From contig NZ_FPBV01000003.1 in assembly GCF_900116805.1 (NCBI RefSeq), forward strand, positions 1 to 64,000: a DNA stretch of 64,000 nucleotides. Reading direction: 5' to 3'. The stretch is from Paenalicyclobacillus macrosporangiidus (GTDB lineage: Bacteria; Bacillota; Bacilli; Alicyclobacillales; Alicyclobacillaceae). The position numbers and the translations under genes are program-made. Each line of letters opens with the position of its first letter. Position 1 is the first letter of the stretch. Under the pieces are notes generated by a model. The model had not been told where the DNA came from. It did not search any database and worked only from the letters and a program-made list of their open reading frames with translations. This document shows positions 1 through 8,201 of this stretch, in pieces.

Positions 1-140
1 GCTTGGCCTCATGTTGGATCACGATCACCCACCAGTAAACAACTACGACTACATTTTCATCATAATGTTGTGCCCCAAAGGGGCATGGGGGTTTTGGGGA
101 ATCGAGCGCGATCTTTTGGGGAGTTTTAATCCGCTATTGA

Positions 141-344
141 CACCATGCCAGCCTGCTCCTTCAGGAAGGTGTCAATCCGAAGATTGTTTCTGAGCGGCTC
201 GGCCATGCGACCGTCCAAATCACATTGGACACGTATAGCCACGTCTTGCCCGGTCTTCAGCGTGTAGCCGCACGCCAAATCGACACTCTGCTCCGAAAAC
301 CAGGAGGCAACAATTTCGATACACGGAGGGTAGAAAAACGGTAG
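141..344 (+). pseudogene. C-terminal remnant of a tyrosine recombinase (phage-type integrase)
   Basis: The + strand encodes about 67 residues beginning HHASLLLQEGVNPK and continuing through SERLGHATVQITLDTYSHV to a TAG stop. These are the H-x-x-R/H region, the LGH box and the catalytic tyrosine (TLDTYSHV) of phage-type tyrosine recombinases. An in-frame TGA at 138-140 lies immediately upstream, and the DNA before it encodes nothing integrase-like. The N-terminal three quarters, including the first catalytic arginine, are therefore missing, so it cannot be active. It lies just beyond the 3' end of the tRNA-Cys gene, the usual target of such enzymes, so it is probably the scar of an integrated element. 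Confidence 0.85.
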
Positions 345-351
345 AAGAGGT

Positions 352-385
352 CAAACAAACCGGCCTCCCGGAAACCCGAGAGGCC
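352..385 (-). terminator. Terminator of the tRNA operon
   Basis: Read on the minus strand, a GGCCTC-rich stem with a GTTT-type loop and a GAGGCC return arm is followed by GGTTTGTTTG. It lies about 20 nt after the CCA end of tRNA-Cys, where a Rho-independent terminator is expected. The U tract is interrupted. Confidence 0.6.
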
Positions 386-405
386 GCGTCACACCTGTGT
401 TCTTC

Positions 406-480
<75 letters not shown>

Positions 481-488
481 GAAACAAA

Positions 489-563
489 TGGAGCGGAAGA
501 CGGGATTCGAACCCGCGACCCTCGCCTTGGCAAGGCGATGCTCTACCCCTGAGCCACTTCCGC
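489..563 (-). tRNA. tRNA-Gly (GCC)
   Basis: The minus-strand cloverleaf starts GCGGAAG and has anticodon stem TCGCC/GGCGA with loop TTGCCAA, giving anticodon GCC. The T-arm is GGGTTCGAATCCC and CCA is encoded. It is third in the tRNA operon, 8 nt before tRNA-Cys. Confidence 0.97.
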
Positions 564-647
564 ATGCATTCCCAAATCATTCAATTGTGATTCATGTGTG
601 ATTCATGCTCCTGCGAACCCATTGAGGGTTGGCGCGCCGGTGACATC

Positions 648-723
<76 letters not shown>

Positions 724-746
724 ATGTCTTCCTGTCTCGAGTTCCG

Positions 747-766
747 GGACGGGTTCGAACCCGTCC
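747..766 (-). other. Isolated T-arm-like hairpin, possible tRNA relic
   Basis: Between tRNA-Ala and tRNA-Phe the minus strand reads GGACGGG-TTCGAAC-CCGTCC, exactly a 5-bp T-stem with a canonical TTCGAAC loop plus two flanking pairs. No acceptor, D-arm or anticodon arm can be built around it. It looks like what is left of a decayed or deleted tRNA gene, though chance cannot be excluded. Confidence 0.5.
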
Positions 767-801
767 ACTCACTCGCCGGTCACCATTTGGCGCGCCCATT
801 G

Positions 802-876
802 TGGTGGAACCGATGGGATTCGAACCCACAACCCCTGCGCTGCCAGCGCAGTGCTCTCCCATTGAGCTACGGTCCC
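802..876 (-). tRNA. tRNA-Ala (GGC)
   Basis: The minus-strand cloverleaf starts GGGACCG (one G-U pair in the acceptor) and has anticodon stem CTGCG/CGCAG with loop CTGGCAG, giving anticodon GGC. The T-arm is GTGGGTTCGAATCCCAT; discriminator A and CCA are encoded. It is the first gene of the operon, about 55 nt after the promoter. Confidence 0.97.
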
Positions 877-931
877 GCGAGGCGCTTTGGCACGGCTGCG
901 CCGCACTCGAATCGCGGCGTCAACGGTTCTC

Positions 932-960
932 AGTATAGCGAGCTCGCCTCCAAAATGCAA
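932..960 (-). promoter_or_regulatory. Sigma-A promoter of the tRNA operon
   Basis: The minus strand has TTGCAT (-35), 17 nt, then TATACT (-10), placed upstream of tRNA-Ala and directed at the whole Ala-Phe-Gly-Cys cluster. Confidence 0.75.
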
Positions 961-1057
961 GAACCAATTTCACACATGACCCAAGGTGATTCTGGGCACC
1001 CTACCCTCCAGGCCGTGCTGTGCCGTGGCCACCACCCAGAACAGGAGGATGTCTACA

Positions 1058-1561
1058 ATGAAGATGCGATGGATAACGCTTTCCACCCTAGCGGTGTTTG
1101 CGTTTGTGCAGCCCGCCCTGGCAGGTGAACATCTTTGGCGTGGCGCCGACACCTCAGTCGTTGCCATCGCTCCTGCTGGAGCCAACGATCTTCAACCAGC
1201 CACTTCCGATGTCCATCACGGCATGTCTGACGACCTGCACCATTTCGATGTCAAATCCAGTGTCCAAGTCTCCCGGCAGGACCTTCGCGAAGCGTATGAG
1301 GCCAGTCGTGATGCGTACACCAGAAAGCTCCAGAAGTTCGCGAAGTGTTCCCCACGTGATGCCGAGAAGGCGGTCGCTGCCGCCCATCCAGGTTTGAAGG
1401 TGACCCATCTGCAGTTGCGCAACATCCGCACCAATCTGGTGTACACCGGGATTGCGGAGGATGACGAGGACAAGTACCTGGTGATTGTCGACGCCGGCAA
1501 CGGCAAGGTGCTGTTGGACCGGGAATTGCCCACGCATCACGAAAAGGTGTTCGCCGACTGA
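1058..1561 (+). CDS. Secreted PepSY-domain protein
   Basis: This is a 167-residue protein with an N-terminal signal peptide (MKMRWITLSTLAV, cleavage near FVQPALAG). The exported part resembles a PepSY domain: after residue 65 comes an EAYEASRDAYTRKLQKF helix, then AEKAVAAAHPG, a VYTGIAEDDEDKYLVIVDAGNG beta-hairpin and a KVLLDRE strand, the usual PepSY order. PepSY domains are thought to inhibit or modulate secreted peptidases. The start is the ATG nine bases after AGGAGG at 1043-1048; an earlier in-frame ATG at 1049 sits on the ribosome site. It is a single-gene unit ending in a bidirectional terminator. The biological target is unknown. Confidence 0.85.
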   Translation: MKMRWITLSTLAVFAFVQPALAGEHLWRGADTSVVAIAPAGANDLQPATSDVHHGMSDDLHHFDVKSSVQVSRQDLREAYEASRDAYTRKLQKFAKCSPRDAEKAVAAAHPGLKVTHLQLRNIRTNLVYTGIAEDDEDKYLVIVDAGNGKVLLDRELPTHHEKVFAD

Positions 1562-1718
1562 TGGGTACGACGGACACCGGCTGACGGGTACCCACTCACG
1601 GATACCCATTGACGACAGGAACTGGCGGACACCGGACTGTAGAACAGCGAACCGTAGAACGGAGGACTGGCGGACGGCGGGTCCGGCAATGCATCCGCGA
1701 CGCACCACGGAACGTGAA

Positions 1719-1745
1719 AAAGCGAGAGCCGCAGGCTCTCGCTTT
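1719..1745. terminator. Bidirectional terminator between the PepSY gene and speD
   Basis: A perfect 12-bp inverted repeat (AAAGCGAGAGCC, loop GCA, mirrored) is flanked by A-rich and T-rich ends. It can therefore terminate both the + strand PepSY gene and the convergent speD gene. The rest of 1562-1847 holds only short imperfect GGACACCGG/GTAGAAC repetitions and no gene. Confidence 0.85.
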
Positions 1746-1847
1746 CTTGCGTTCATCCATGGGGAATTTCATTCATCAATCAAGGATTTCATCCGAAATC
1801 CGAATCCGCTCAAACGAGGAGTCGCCGGATGCATCGCCGCCGAGGGC

Positions 1848-2231
1848 TCAGAACGCGCGCACCTTGACGTCCTGGACCTGAATCGGACCGACGCCGCGCG
1901 GCACCTCGATGGCCTCCAGGCGAGTCGCGCCGAGCGCCTTGGTGATGTAGTCACAGGCCACGTTTGGGTCGATGCGATCTCCGCACGTGTACACGTCGAT
2001 GCTCGCGTACCCGTGTTCCGGGAAACTGTGAATTGTCAGATGCGACTCGGAGATGATCACCACTCCGCTCACACCTTGAGGCGCAAACTTGTGAAACGCG
2101 ACCTCTCGCACCTCGGCCCCAGCCTCGAGTGCAGCGTTCACCATGATGCGTTCAATGCTTGGTAGATCGTTCAGCTTGTCGGCAGGGCATCCCCACAGTT
2201 CGGCGATCACGTGACGGCCCATCGTGTCCAT
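1848..2231 (-). CDS. speD: S-adenosylmethionine decarboxylase proenzyme
   Basis: SpeD decarboxylates AdoMet to supply the aminopropyl group for spermidine synthesis. The 127-residue chain matches the short bacterial/archaeal class. The self-processing site is Glu62-Ser63 in SESHLTIH, where Ser63 becomes the pyruvoyl group. His68 and Cys83 (YTCG) sit at the positions of the processing and catalytic residues of the Thermotoga-type enzyme. The start is ATG after AAAGGGGGAGC. No speE is adjacent. Transcription probably starts near 2396, which leaves an unusually long leader of about 165 nt containing hairpins. Confidence 0.96.
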   Translation of the reverse strand: MDTMGRHVIAELWGCPADKLNDLPSIERIMVNAALEAGAEVREVAFHKFAPQGVSGVVIISESHLTIHSFPEHGYASIDVYTCGDRIDPNVACDYITKALGATRLEAIEVPRGVGPIQVQDVKVRAF

Positions 2232-2263
2232 GACAAAGCTCCCCCTTTGCCCATAAAAATAGC

Positions 2264-2281
2264 CATGCCCAATCAGGCATG
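2264..2281 (-). promoter_or_regulatory. Hairpin with U-rich tail in the speD leader
   Basis: On the minus strand CATGCC-TGATTG-GGCATG is followed by GCTATTTTTATGG, about 30 nt before the speD start codon. A short stem followed by a U run inside a long leader is what a transcription attenuator would look like. The stem is only 6 bp, so the assignment is tentative. Confidence 0.35.
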
Positions 2282-2402
2282 TGGAAGTCGCACATTCACC
2301 ACGGGGGAAAGTTAGTCCGGTGAGGTCCTAACCCTTTAAGTGACGGCGAACATTCCAGTTTGAAAATGATTCCAATCTGGTGTTCCAGACATTACGACAG
2401 AT

Positions 2403-2431
2403 AGTATAAGACCTGCCCCCTGGATTTGCAA
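2403..2431 (-). promoter_or_regulatory. Sigma-A promoter of speD
   Basis: The minus strand has TTGCAA, 17 nt, then TATACT. The predicted start near 2396 gives speD a leader of about 165 nt. Confidence 0.7.
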
Positions 2432-2473
2432 CCACATTTTCTTGAAGAGACACGGGGAATCCCGCCCAATTTT

Positions 2474-3568
2474 TCATGGCGCCCCGAGGACGCGGTACCC
2501 TTCCAGATAGGCGTCGAGCATCCGCGCCGGTGTGAAACGGGGCAGGATCTCCAACTGAAAGGATCGCGCGAGCTTTTGGGCCAGATCGGCGTCGTCCAAG
2601 AGGCGCCGAATCTGCGCCGCGAGCGCTGCGCCATCCCCCACCGGGAACAGGAGACCGGTGCGCCCCGGTTCTATCAAACCGCGGGCGGCGGGAATGTCGG
2701 ACATCACGTTCGGAATGCCGAAGTATCCCGCCTCCAGAACCGCGTAGGGCAGACCTTCGCTGCGCGAGGCCAACACGTGCGCATCCAGGGCCGACAAAAA
2801 CGGGCCGATGTCCCGGAGGTGGCCCAACAGATGCACCCGGTCCTTCAGATTCAGCTCGGCGATCAACGCCGTGAGCGCGGTGCGCTGAGCGCCGTCGCCA
2901 GCGACGGCGAGGTGGACCCCCGGCAGATGTACCATGGCCTGGATGGCTGTGGGAATGTCCTTCACCGGGTCCAAGCGGGCGACCATCCCGATGACGGGCG
3001 TGTCCTCGTCGATCCCGAGTTGGCTGCGCAAGCGTTTCCGATACACCGCCGCGGGTTCCGGCAAAGGTTCGGCCGCCAGGGCGTTGGGCACCAAAAACCA
3101 GGGTTTCTCCGGGACGAGGTCCGAAAACGCCGGATTGCAAAGGAACAAGCCGGACGCGCTCCGAAGCGCCGTCAGATTCAACCGCGTCAGCACGGCGGAT
3201 TTCCAAACGCTGGCCAGGAAGTCCTTCCGCGGGTCGCTGTGGATGGTGGAGACCCACCGCCGGTCGGCCATGCGGGCCGCCGTCGCGACCAGCACGTTCA
3301 GCCGCGGTCCGTGGGCATGCCACAGCCCGTCCGGCGGCTGCGCGCGCATCCGGACGGTGAGCGCCCGAATGGCCTGTACCGGCGAGGCCGGAAGGTGCTC
3401 CACCGCCGCCACCTCCCGCAACCGGTCCGCCAACGGGCCTGATCCCAGGGACAAAAAACAGAACCGGGCGTCCAGCCCGGCAGCCCGTACGCCGCGGGCG
3501 AAAGCCACCAGGTGGGTCGCCGCGCCGCCCTGTTCATTTCCGGGGACCACGACAGAAATCGGCGTCAT
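2474..3568 (-). CDS. GT4-family (glycosyltransferase group 1) glycosyltransferase
   Basis: This 364-residue retaining GT-B glycosyltransferase probably acts on cell-surface polysaccharide or glycolipid. The N-terminal Rossmann half opens with MTPISVVVPGNEQGGAATHLV, the glycine-rich acceptor-domain loop of GT4 enzymes. The C-terminal half has the nucleotide-sugar part: VIGMVARLDPVKD, then GHLRDI, and the E-x7-E motif SEGLPYAVLEA. The ATG at 3566-3568 follows GGGGGAC and starts at the family-typical N-terminus; longer in-frame extensions overlap the upstream gene and are not family-like. It is the second gene of a two-gene unit with 3588-3938. The sugar donor cannot be read from sequence. Confidence 0.88.
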   Translation of the reverse strand: MTPISVVVPGNEQGGAATHLVAFARGVRAAGLDARFCFLSLGSGPLADRLREVAAVEHLPASPVQAIRALTVRMRAQPPDGLWHAHGPRLNVLVATAARMADRRWVSTIHSDPRKDFLASVWKSAVLTRLNLTALRSASGLFLCNPAFSDLVPEKPWFLVPNALAAEPLPEPAAVYRKRLRSQLGIDEDTPVIGMVARLDPVKDIPTAIQAMVHLPGVHLAVAGDGAQRTALTALIAELNLKDRVHLLGHLRDIGPFLSALDAHVLASRSEGLPYAVLEAGYFGIPNVMSDIPAARGLIEPGRTGLLFPVGDGAALAAQIRRLLDDADLAQKLARSFQLEILPRFTPARMLDAYLEGYRVLGAP

Positions 3569-3587
3569 GACCTGTCCCCCTGCATCA

Positions 3588-3938
3588 TCACGACGGCCGG
3601 TTCCGGCGCTGATCGTGTTCTTCAATATAAGCGGAAATGTCCAGTTCGTCGAAGTGGATGTGTTCGCGATTGAGCAGCAGGTAGTCGATGGACGTTCCGG
3701 CCTGTTCGGCGACGAAACCGAGGATATGGTGGCGCCGAACCGTGGTCTCCGGCCACACCGCACGAAATGCCTCGTCCAGCCGGCGGAACTGCTCCTCCGT
3801 CAACCCGGGCACCATCCCCACAAATGCCTCCGGCGGCAATTCCAGGATGTCGTACAACTTGCCCTCGTACTCGATGTTCAGACCGAGCCGCACGCGGATC
3901 ACATCCCTTTCCACAGAAATCCTTGGGTCGGATTGCAT
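3588..3938 (-). CDS. Hypothetical protein, about 116 residues
   Basis: I do not recognise a family. The chain is soluble and acidic, without signal peptide or membrane segment. It has an N-terminal beta-rich part (VIRVRLGLNIEYEGKLYDIL), a central helical part (LTEEQFRRLDEAFRAV) and a polar C-terminus. It lies 19 nt upstream of the glycosyltransferase, which has its own ribosome site, and both follow the promoter at 4011-4039, so the two are probably co-transcribed. The start is uncertain: the ATG used here has only a weak GGTG site, and a GTG eight codons upstream (3960-3962) is also possible. Confidence 0.6.
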   Translation of the reverse strand: MQSDPRISVERDVIRVRLGLNIEYEGKLYDILELPPEAFVGMVPGLTEEQFRRLDEAFRAVWPETTVRRHHILGFVAEQAGTSIDYLLLNREHIHFDELDISAYIEEHDQRRNRPS

Positions 3939-4010
3939 GAACCGGACACCATGCCGAAGCACCTCGCGTGCACGCGTTTCAGCGGCTTTATCGTGCCGTC
4001 ACGGTGTTAC

Positions 4011-4039
4011 AGTATAGCGAATCCTCCGCCCGGAAACAA
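4011..4039 (-). promoter_or_regulatory. Sigma-A promoter for the hypothetical/glycosyltransferase pair
   Basis: The minus strand has TTGTTT, 17 nt, then TATACT, about 65 nt upstream of the first gene. Confidence 0.65.
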
Positions 4040-4095
4040 ACGGCAGTCACGCGGAAATGTTCATAAAGCCCTTGCAATCCCGCGTGGCCAGTCCC

Positions 4096-4124
4096 TTTTA
4101 CCGAGCCGCTCCCGGACATACAAT
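4096..4124 (+). promoter_or_regulatory. Possible sigma-A promoter of htpX
   Basis: TTTTAC, 17 nt, then TACAAT, with the -10 about 50 nt upstream of the htpX GTG. The -35 is poor. Confidence 0.4.
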
Positions 4125-4173
4125 GGAAAGTAAAACACCAGAAGGTGTACACCGGGTAGGAGGGATTGGTTAC

Positions 4174-5022
4174 GTGAACACCGTGAAGACCTGGCTCCTG
4201 ATGGGTGTGTTGACGGTCATCCTGGTCCTGTTCGGCCGGGTGATTGGCGGCACGCACGGGATGCTGATCTTCCTCGTCATCTCCGTCCTGATGAACTTCA
4301 TCGGGTACTGGATGAGCGGGACCGTCGCCATCATGATGACCGGGTCGCGCCCTGTGTCTGAACAGGAACTTCCAGAGGTGTACGCCATCGTTCGGCGGCT
4401 GGCGGAGCGGGCGAATTTGCCGATGCCCGAGATCTACCTGACGCCTTCCCCGCAACCCAACGCGTTTGCGACCGGACGCAATCCGCGGCACGCCAAGGTG
4501 GCGGTGACGGAGGGTATCCTCCAAGCCCTGTCGTGGCGGGAGCTGGAGGGCGTGTTGGCGCACGAGATCGCGCACATCAAAAACCGGGACATCCTCATCT
4601 CGTCGATGGCCGCCATGCTGGCCGGCGTCATCACGTCCATCGCCGACATGCTCCAATGGGCGCTGTTGTTCGGCATGGGGAACCGGGACGAGCGCGACAA
4701 CGGCAACGCGATTGCCGAAGTGGTCATGATGATCCTCGCGCCGATTGCCGCCACCATCATCCAGCTGGCGATCTCGCGCACGCGTGAGTTCAAGGCGGAC
4801 GCCACCGGCGCACGCCTGGTCGGCGATCCGAACCCGCTCGCCGACGCCCTGGAACGGTTGGAGGCGTACGCCCATCACATCCCCGCCAGCTTCAGCCCGG
4901 CGGCGTCTCACCTGTTCATCGTCAACCCGTTCACCGGCGAGTCGTTCATCAATTTGTTCCGCACACACCCGCCGACGGCGGAACGCGTGCGCCGGCTGCG
5001 CAGCATGCGCGTGCTGGGGTGA
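4174..5022 (+). CDS. htpX: HtpX-type membrane zinc metalloprotease
   Basis: HtpX (peptidase family M48B) degrades misfolded membrane proteins. This 282-residue protein has two N-terminal transmembrane helices (about residues 5-24 and 28-50), then the catalytic domain with HEIAH at 130-134 and the third zinc ligand Glu205 in REFKADATGA. A further hydrophobic hairpin lies at 141-165 and 181-200. The GTG start follows TAGGAGGG; it gives the normal M48B length, whereas upstream ATGs add a non-family extension. It is a single gene, and convergent transcription from the MacAB operon meets it downstream. Confidence 0.95.
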   Translation: MNTVKTWLLMGVLTVILVLFGRVIGGTHGMLIFLVISVLMNFIGYWMSGTVAIMMTGSRPVSEQELPEVYAIVRRLAERANLPMPEIYLTPSPQPNAFATGRNPRHAKVAVTEGILQALSWRELEGVLAHEIAHIKNRDILISSMAAMLAGVITSIADMLQWALLFGMGNRDERDNGNAIAEVVMMILAPIAATIIQLAISRTREFKADATGARLVGDPNPLADALERLEAYAHHIPASFSPAASHLFIVNPFTGESFINLFRTHPPTAERVRRLRSMRVLG

Positions 5023-5059
5023 GCCCGGGTGGGAGATTCCCCGCCGCGTGATCGCCGTT

Positions 5060-5082
5060 GGATCACGCCCGTGACGTGATCC
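5060..5082. terminator. Hairpin between convergent htpX and MacB permease genes
   Basis: A perfect 8-bp stem GGATCACG/CGTGATCC with a 7-nt loop lies between the two stop codons. No U tract follows on either side, so terminator function is plausible but unproven. Confidence 0.45.
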
Positions 5083-5100
5083 CCGGCCGGCCAACCACCA

Positions 5101-6312
5101 TCACTCATACCGCAGCGCGTCGATGGGATCGAGACGCGCTGCTTTGTTTGCCGGGTAGATGCCGCAGATCACCCCTGTCGCCACCGAGAACAAAAATCCG
5201 ACGGCGACCGCCTGCCAGGACACCACCGACGGCAGCGGCGTCGTCCAATGGACGATCCACGACGCCAACACCCCGAGCAAGATTCCAAGGCTTCCTCCCA
5301 TCACCGTGATCATCACCGATTCCGTCAAAAACTGCAGGAGAATCGCGCGCCTCGTCGCACCCAGGGACATGCGGATGCCGATCTCCTGCGTCCGCTCGGT
5401 GACCGACACCAGCATGATGTTCATGACGCCGACACCGCCCACCACCAACGCGATGCCCGCCACGGCGCCGATGACGAGCGTGAGGATGGAGGTCACCGTC
5501 CCGACGATGCGCTCGACGCCGATGAGGAAGCCGGAAGCATCCTCGAAGGCATTCGGGTTGTGGGCGTGGATGTTGAGCACGGTCACCAAGCGCTGCGACA
5601 GGTCCGCCTTGTCCGTCCCGGGCGCGATGCGCACGTCCATCTCGGTGATGTTCCACCACGGAAAGAAGTCGTGGCACGTGGTCGCCGGCAAGTAGATGTA
5701 GTCCGCCCCGAGGATGCTCGCGAACAGATTGAACTGGGTGGATGCCGCCACGCCCACCACCTGCAGGGGATGGCCCGCGATGCGGACCACTTTGCCGACG
5801 GGATCGATCCCGCTGCCAAACAGCTTCCCGGCCAGCGATTGGCTGAGGACGGCGACGCTCCGATGGGCGGCCACGTCGGCGTCGGTGAACATCCGCCCGT
5901 CGACGACGACGAAATGCGCCAGGTCGTTCAACTGCGCGGGCCCTGCCTGGATGGACGCATTGACCTGGTGGTTGCGGTACACCACCACCCCCTGGCCGTA
6001 GAGGGAGTACGAGACCGACGCCACACCCGTGAACCCCTGCACGAGCTGGAAGTCCTGGTCGGTGAACTTCAACACCTGTCCTGGCTGGGGAAGTCCGGGT
6101 TCCACCACCTCGCGCGGCAGGATCTGAATTGTCTCCTCCGCCCCCTGGCTCTCGATGGCGGTGATCACCGCCGCCTTCCCTCCTTGACCGATGGCCACGA
6201 TGGCGATGATGGACGCCACCCCAATGAGGATGCCGAGCATCGTGAGCATGGAACGAAGTTTGTTGGCCATCAGGGAACTCCAGCTCGCCGCAATCATCTC
6301 GGAGAAATTCAC
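5101..6312 (-). CDS. MacB-type ABC transporter permease (FtsX domain)
   Basis: This 403-residue permease of the MacB/LolE type has an N-terminal helix at about 18-42 (LRSMLTMLGILIGVASIIAI), a large extracytoplasmic MacB-PCD domain (about 45-270), and three C-terminal transmembrane helices (about 280-310, 325-352, 365-385) forming the FtsX domain. TERTQEIGIRMSLGATR is the typical intracellular coupling stretch. The first four bases overlap the ATPase gene (6309-6312, ATGA), so translation is coupled. With the ATPase and adaptor it forms a MacAB-type exporter of drugs, peptides or lipids; no TolC is expected in a Gram-positive cell. The substrate is unknown. Confidence 0.92.
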   Translation of the reverse strand: MNFSEMIAASWSSLMANKLRSMLTMLGILIGVASIIAIVAIGQGGKAAVITAIESQGAEETIQILPREVVEPGLPQPGQVLKFTDQDFQLVQGFTGVASVSYSLYGQGVVVYRNHQVNASIQAGPAQLNDLAHFVVVDGRMFTDADVAAHRSVAVLSQSLAGKLFGSGIDPVGKVVRIAGHPLQVVGVAASTQFNLFASILGADYIYLPATTCHDFFPWWNITEMDVRIAPGTDKADLSQRLVTVLNIHAHNPNAFEDASGFLIGVERIVGTVTSILTLVIGAVAGIALVVGGVGVMNIMLVSVTERTQEIGIRMSLGATRRAILLQFLTESVMITVMGGSLGILLGVLASWIVHWTTPLPSVVSWQAVAVGFLFSVATGVICGIYPANKAARLDPIDALRYE

Positions 6313-7004
6313 GCGCCGCGCCCCCTCTCTTCCCCCACCAGGCGCCCGTCGAGCATGTGGAGAATGCGCTGGGCGAACGACGCGACGCCGGGATCGTGGG
6401 TGATGACCACGATGGTGACGCCCCTCTGATGCAGCTCCGTGAAGATGCCCATGATCTCCCGGCCCGTACGGGTATCGAGCGCCCCCGTGGGCTCGTCGGC
6501 GAGCAGGATGGCCGGCTTGTTGACCAAGGCCCGGGCGATGGCGACGCGCTGTTTCTGACCGCCCGACAATTCATTGGGAAGGTGCGAGATGCGATCCCGC
6601 AGCCCCACCTCCTCCAACCGCGCCAACGCGCGCCGGCGCCGCTCCTCGCGCGCGACGCCGGCGTACACCAGCGGCAGCTCTACGTTGCGCAGGGCGGTCA
6701 TGCGCGGCAGCAGGTGAAAGTTCTGAAACACAAACCCGATCTCGCGGTTTCGCACCCGCGCCAGCTCGTCGCCGGTGAGCCCGTCCACCGGGCGCCCGCG
6801 CAGGACATACCGGCCGCTCGACGGCTGGTCCAGGCAGCCCAGGATGTGCATCAGCGTGGACTTGCCGCTTCCCGAGGGCCCCATGATGGACACGAACTCC
6901 CCCGGATACACGGCAAAGCTGACGTCCTGCAGTACGGTCAGGCGTTCACTGCCCACCGGATACCACTTGCACACCCGTTCCAACGCCATCAGCGGTTCGG
7001 TCAT
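6309..7004 (-). CDS. MacB-type ABC transporter ATP-binding protein
   Basis: This 231-residue ATPase carries every ABC motif: Walker A GPSGSGKST (about 41-49), Q-loop VFQNFHLL, signature LSGGQKQR, Walker B ILLADEPTGALD and the H-loop VITHD. The LADEPTGALD sequence is characteristic of the MacB/LolD/FtsE clade. It overlaps both neighbours by four bases (7001-7004 with the adaptor, 6309-6312 with the permease), so the three genes form one translationally coupled operon. It powers the mechanotransmission-type exporter by dimerising in the cytoplasm. Confidence 0.95.
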   Translation of the reverse strand: MTEPLMALERVCKWYPVGSERLTVLQDVSFAVYPGEFVSIMGPSGSGKSTLMHILGCLDQPSSGRYVLRGRPVDGLTGDELARVRNREIGFVFQNFHLLPRMTALRNVELPLVYAGVAREERRRRALARLEEVGLRDRISHLPNELSGGQKQRVAIARALVNKPAILLADEPTGALDTRTGREIMGIFTELHQRGVTIVVITHDPGVASFAQRILHMLDGRLVGEERGRGA

Positions 7005-8134
7005 CCCGTCCTCACCGCGCTTCCCGCGGCCAGCCCCGCGGGCGGGTTGAGGATCACCACATCCCCCGGCTGAAGCCCCTTCGTCACCTCGACGCGCGTG
7101 TCCGTCGTGATGCCCAACTGCACCGGCCGGCGCTCGGCCCGTCCGTCCCGCACCACGTACACGGCGTACCCCTGTCCATCCTGGACGAGCGCCGGATACG
7201 GGATGGCGACCACGCCCTTGTGGATGGCGCTGATGATGTGCACGTCCACCTGGTAACCGAGCGGCACCGGGAAATCCGCGGGGACGCCGAGATCGACCTC
7301 CACCTGCCCGCCGCCCGTATCGGACGTCGCGAACAGACCCACCTGCTGCACCGACACACGCCACGTCTTGCCGGGGAACGCCTCGCTCGTCACCTCCGCC
7401 GCCATGCCCTTTTTCACATGGACCGCGTCCACCTCGGACACCTGCGTGACAATCTGCTTCGCGTCTCCCACCACCTCGAGGACCGGCGCGGGGTTGCCGT
7501 CCGAGCCGATGCCGCTCGGGTTGACCAGCACCACCGTCCCGTCCATCTGGGCCCGCAGCAGCGTCGCGTCGTAGGCCGCCTGGGCCTGGCTCAGATTCGC
7601 CTCCGCCTGGGCCACGGTGGATCTCGCCTGGGCCACGGTGCCTGTGAACTGCCCCTGAAAGCCGGGCGGGGCGGCGGATTGCTGCTGCAGCGCGGCATTC
7701 AGCGTCTCCTGGGCCTGCGCCAGGTTGTTCTTGGCCGCCTGCAGCGCCGCCGCCTGCGCCTCGTTCTGCAACGTGATCAGGATTTGGCCTTTCTTCACCC
7801 GGTCCCCGACGTGGACATCCACCTTTTCGATGGGCGCCGTCAGGTTGGTCGGCATCACCATCTGACGATCCACCGGGCGTACGGTCCCGGAGGCGAAAAT
7901 GGTCTCCTGCAGATCGGCCCGCTCCGCCACAGCGGTCGCCACATGCGGGGCGCGCGGCCGCCACCACCACACGGCGGCCACAGCCAGCACCACCAGCAAC
8001 GCGAGCGCTCCCCACAACCATCTGCGCCGCCGTCGATCCGCCGCTTCGCGCACACGTCTCCCCCTCTTCGTCCCCGTGTCCGGCGGCCACATCCACGCCG
8101 TCCGGCTTGACCTATCCGTCCACCAACTTATCAC
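7001..8134 (-). CDS. MacA-type membrane-fusion/adaptor protein (HlyD/RND family)
   Basis: This is the periplasmic-adaptor-like partner of the MacB genes, anchored by one N-terminal helix (LWGALALLVVLAVAAVWWW) after a very basic cytoplasmic tail. It follows the HlyD order. A first lipoyl half (about 80-110, VDVHVGDRVKKGQIL) is followed by an alanine/glutamine-rich coiled-coil hairpin (about 115-185) and a second lipoyl half (ATLLRAQMDGTVV). Then come a beta-barrel and a membrane-proximal domain. The start is uncertain: GTG at 8132-8134 gives 377 residues, and an ATG 14 codons later is equally possible; neither has a strong ribosome site. It is the first gene of the exporter operon. Confidence 0.88.
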   Translation of the reverse strand: MISWWTDRSSRTAWMWPPDTGTKRGRRVREAADRRRRRWLWGALALLVVLAVAAVWWWRPRAPHVATAVAERADLQETIFASGTVRPVDRQMVMPTNLTAPIEKVDVHVGDRVKKGQILITLQNEAQAAALQAAKNNLAQAQETLNAALQQQSAAPPGFQGQFTGTVAQARSTVAQAEANLSQAQAAYDATLLRAQMDGTVVLVNPSGIGSDGNPAPVLEVVGDAKQIVTQVSEVDAVHVKKGMAAEVTSEAFPGKTWRVSVQQVGLFATSDTGGGQVEVDLGVPADFPVPLGYQVDVHIISAIHKGVVAIPYPALVQDGQGYAVYVVRDGRAERRPVQLGITTDTRVEVTKGLQPGDVVILNPPAGLAAGSAVRTG

Positions 8135-8156
8135 ATCCCCATCGTGCCTGAACAGG

Positions 8157-8185
8157 AAAAAGGGCGAGAGCCCCTGCTCTCGCCC
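8157..8185 (-). terminator. Rho-independent terminator after the 8202-8911 gene pair
   Basis: The minus strand has a 10-bp stem GGGCGAGAGC/GCTCTCGCCC with loop AGGG followed by TTTTTCC. It ends the two-gene unit 8911-8202 and isolates it from the MacAB operon. Confidence 0.9.
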
Positions 8186-8201
8186 GGTCCAGCGGCGGTC
8201 C

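Noticed and set aside
1562-1718. Short imperfect repeats after the PepSY gene (GGACACCGG, GTAGAAC)
   Set aside because: The units are too short and irregular to be called a repeat family; probably simple local duplication.
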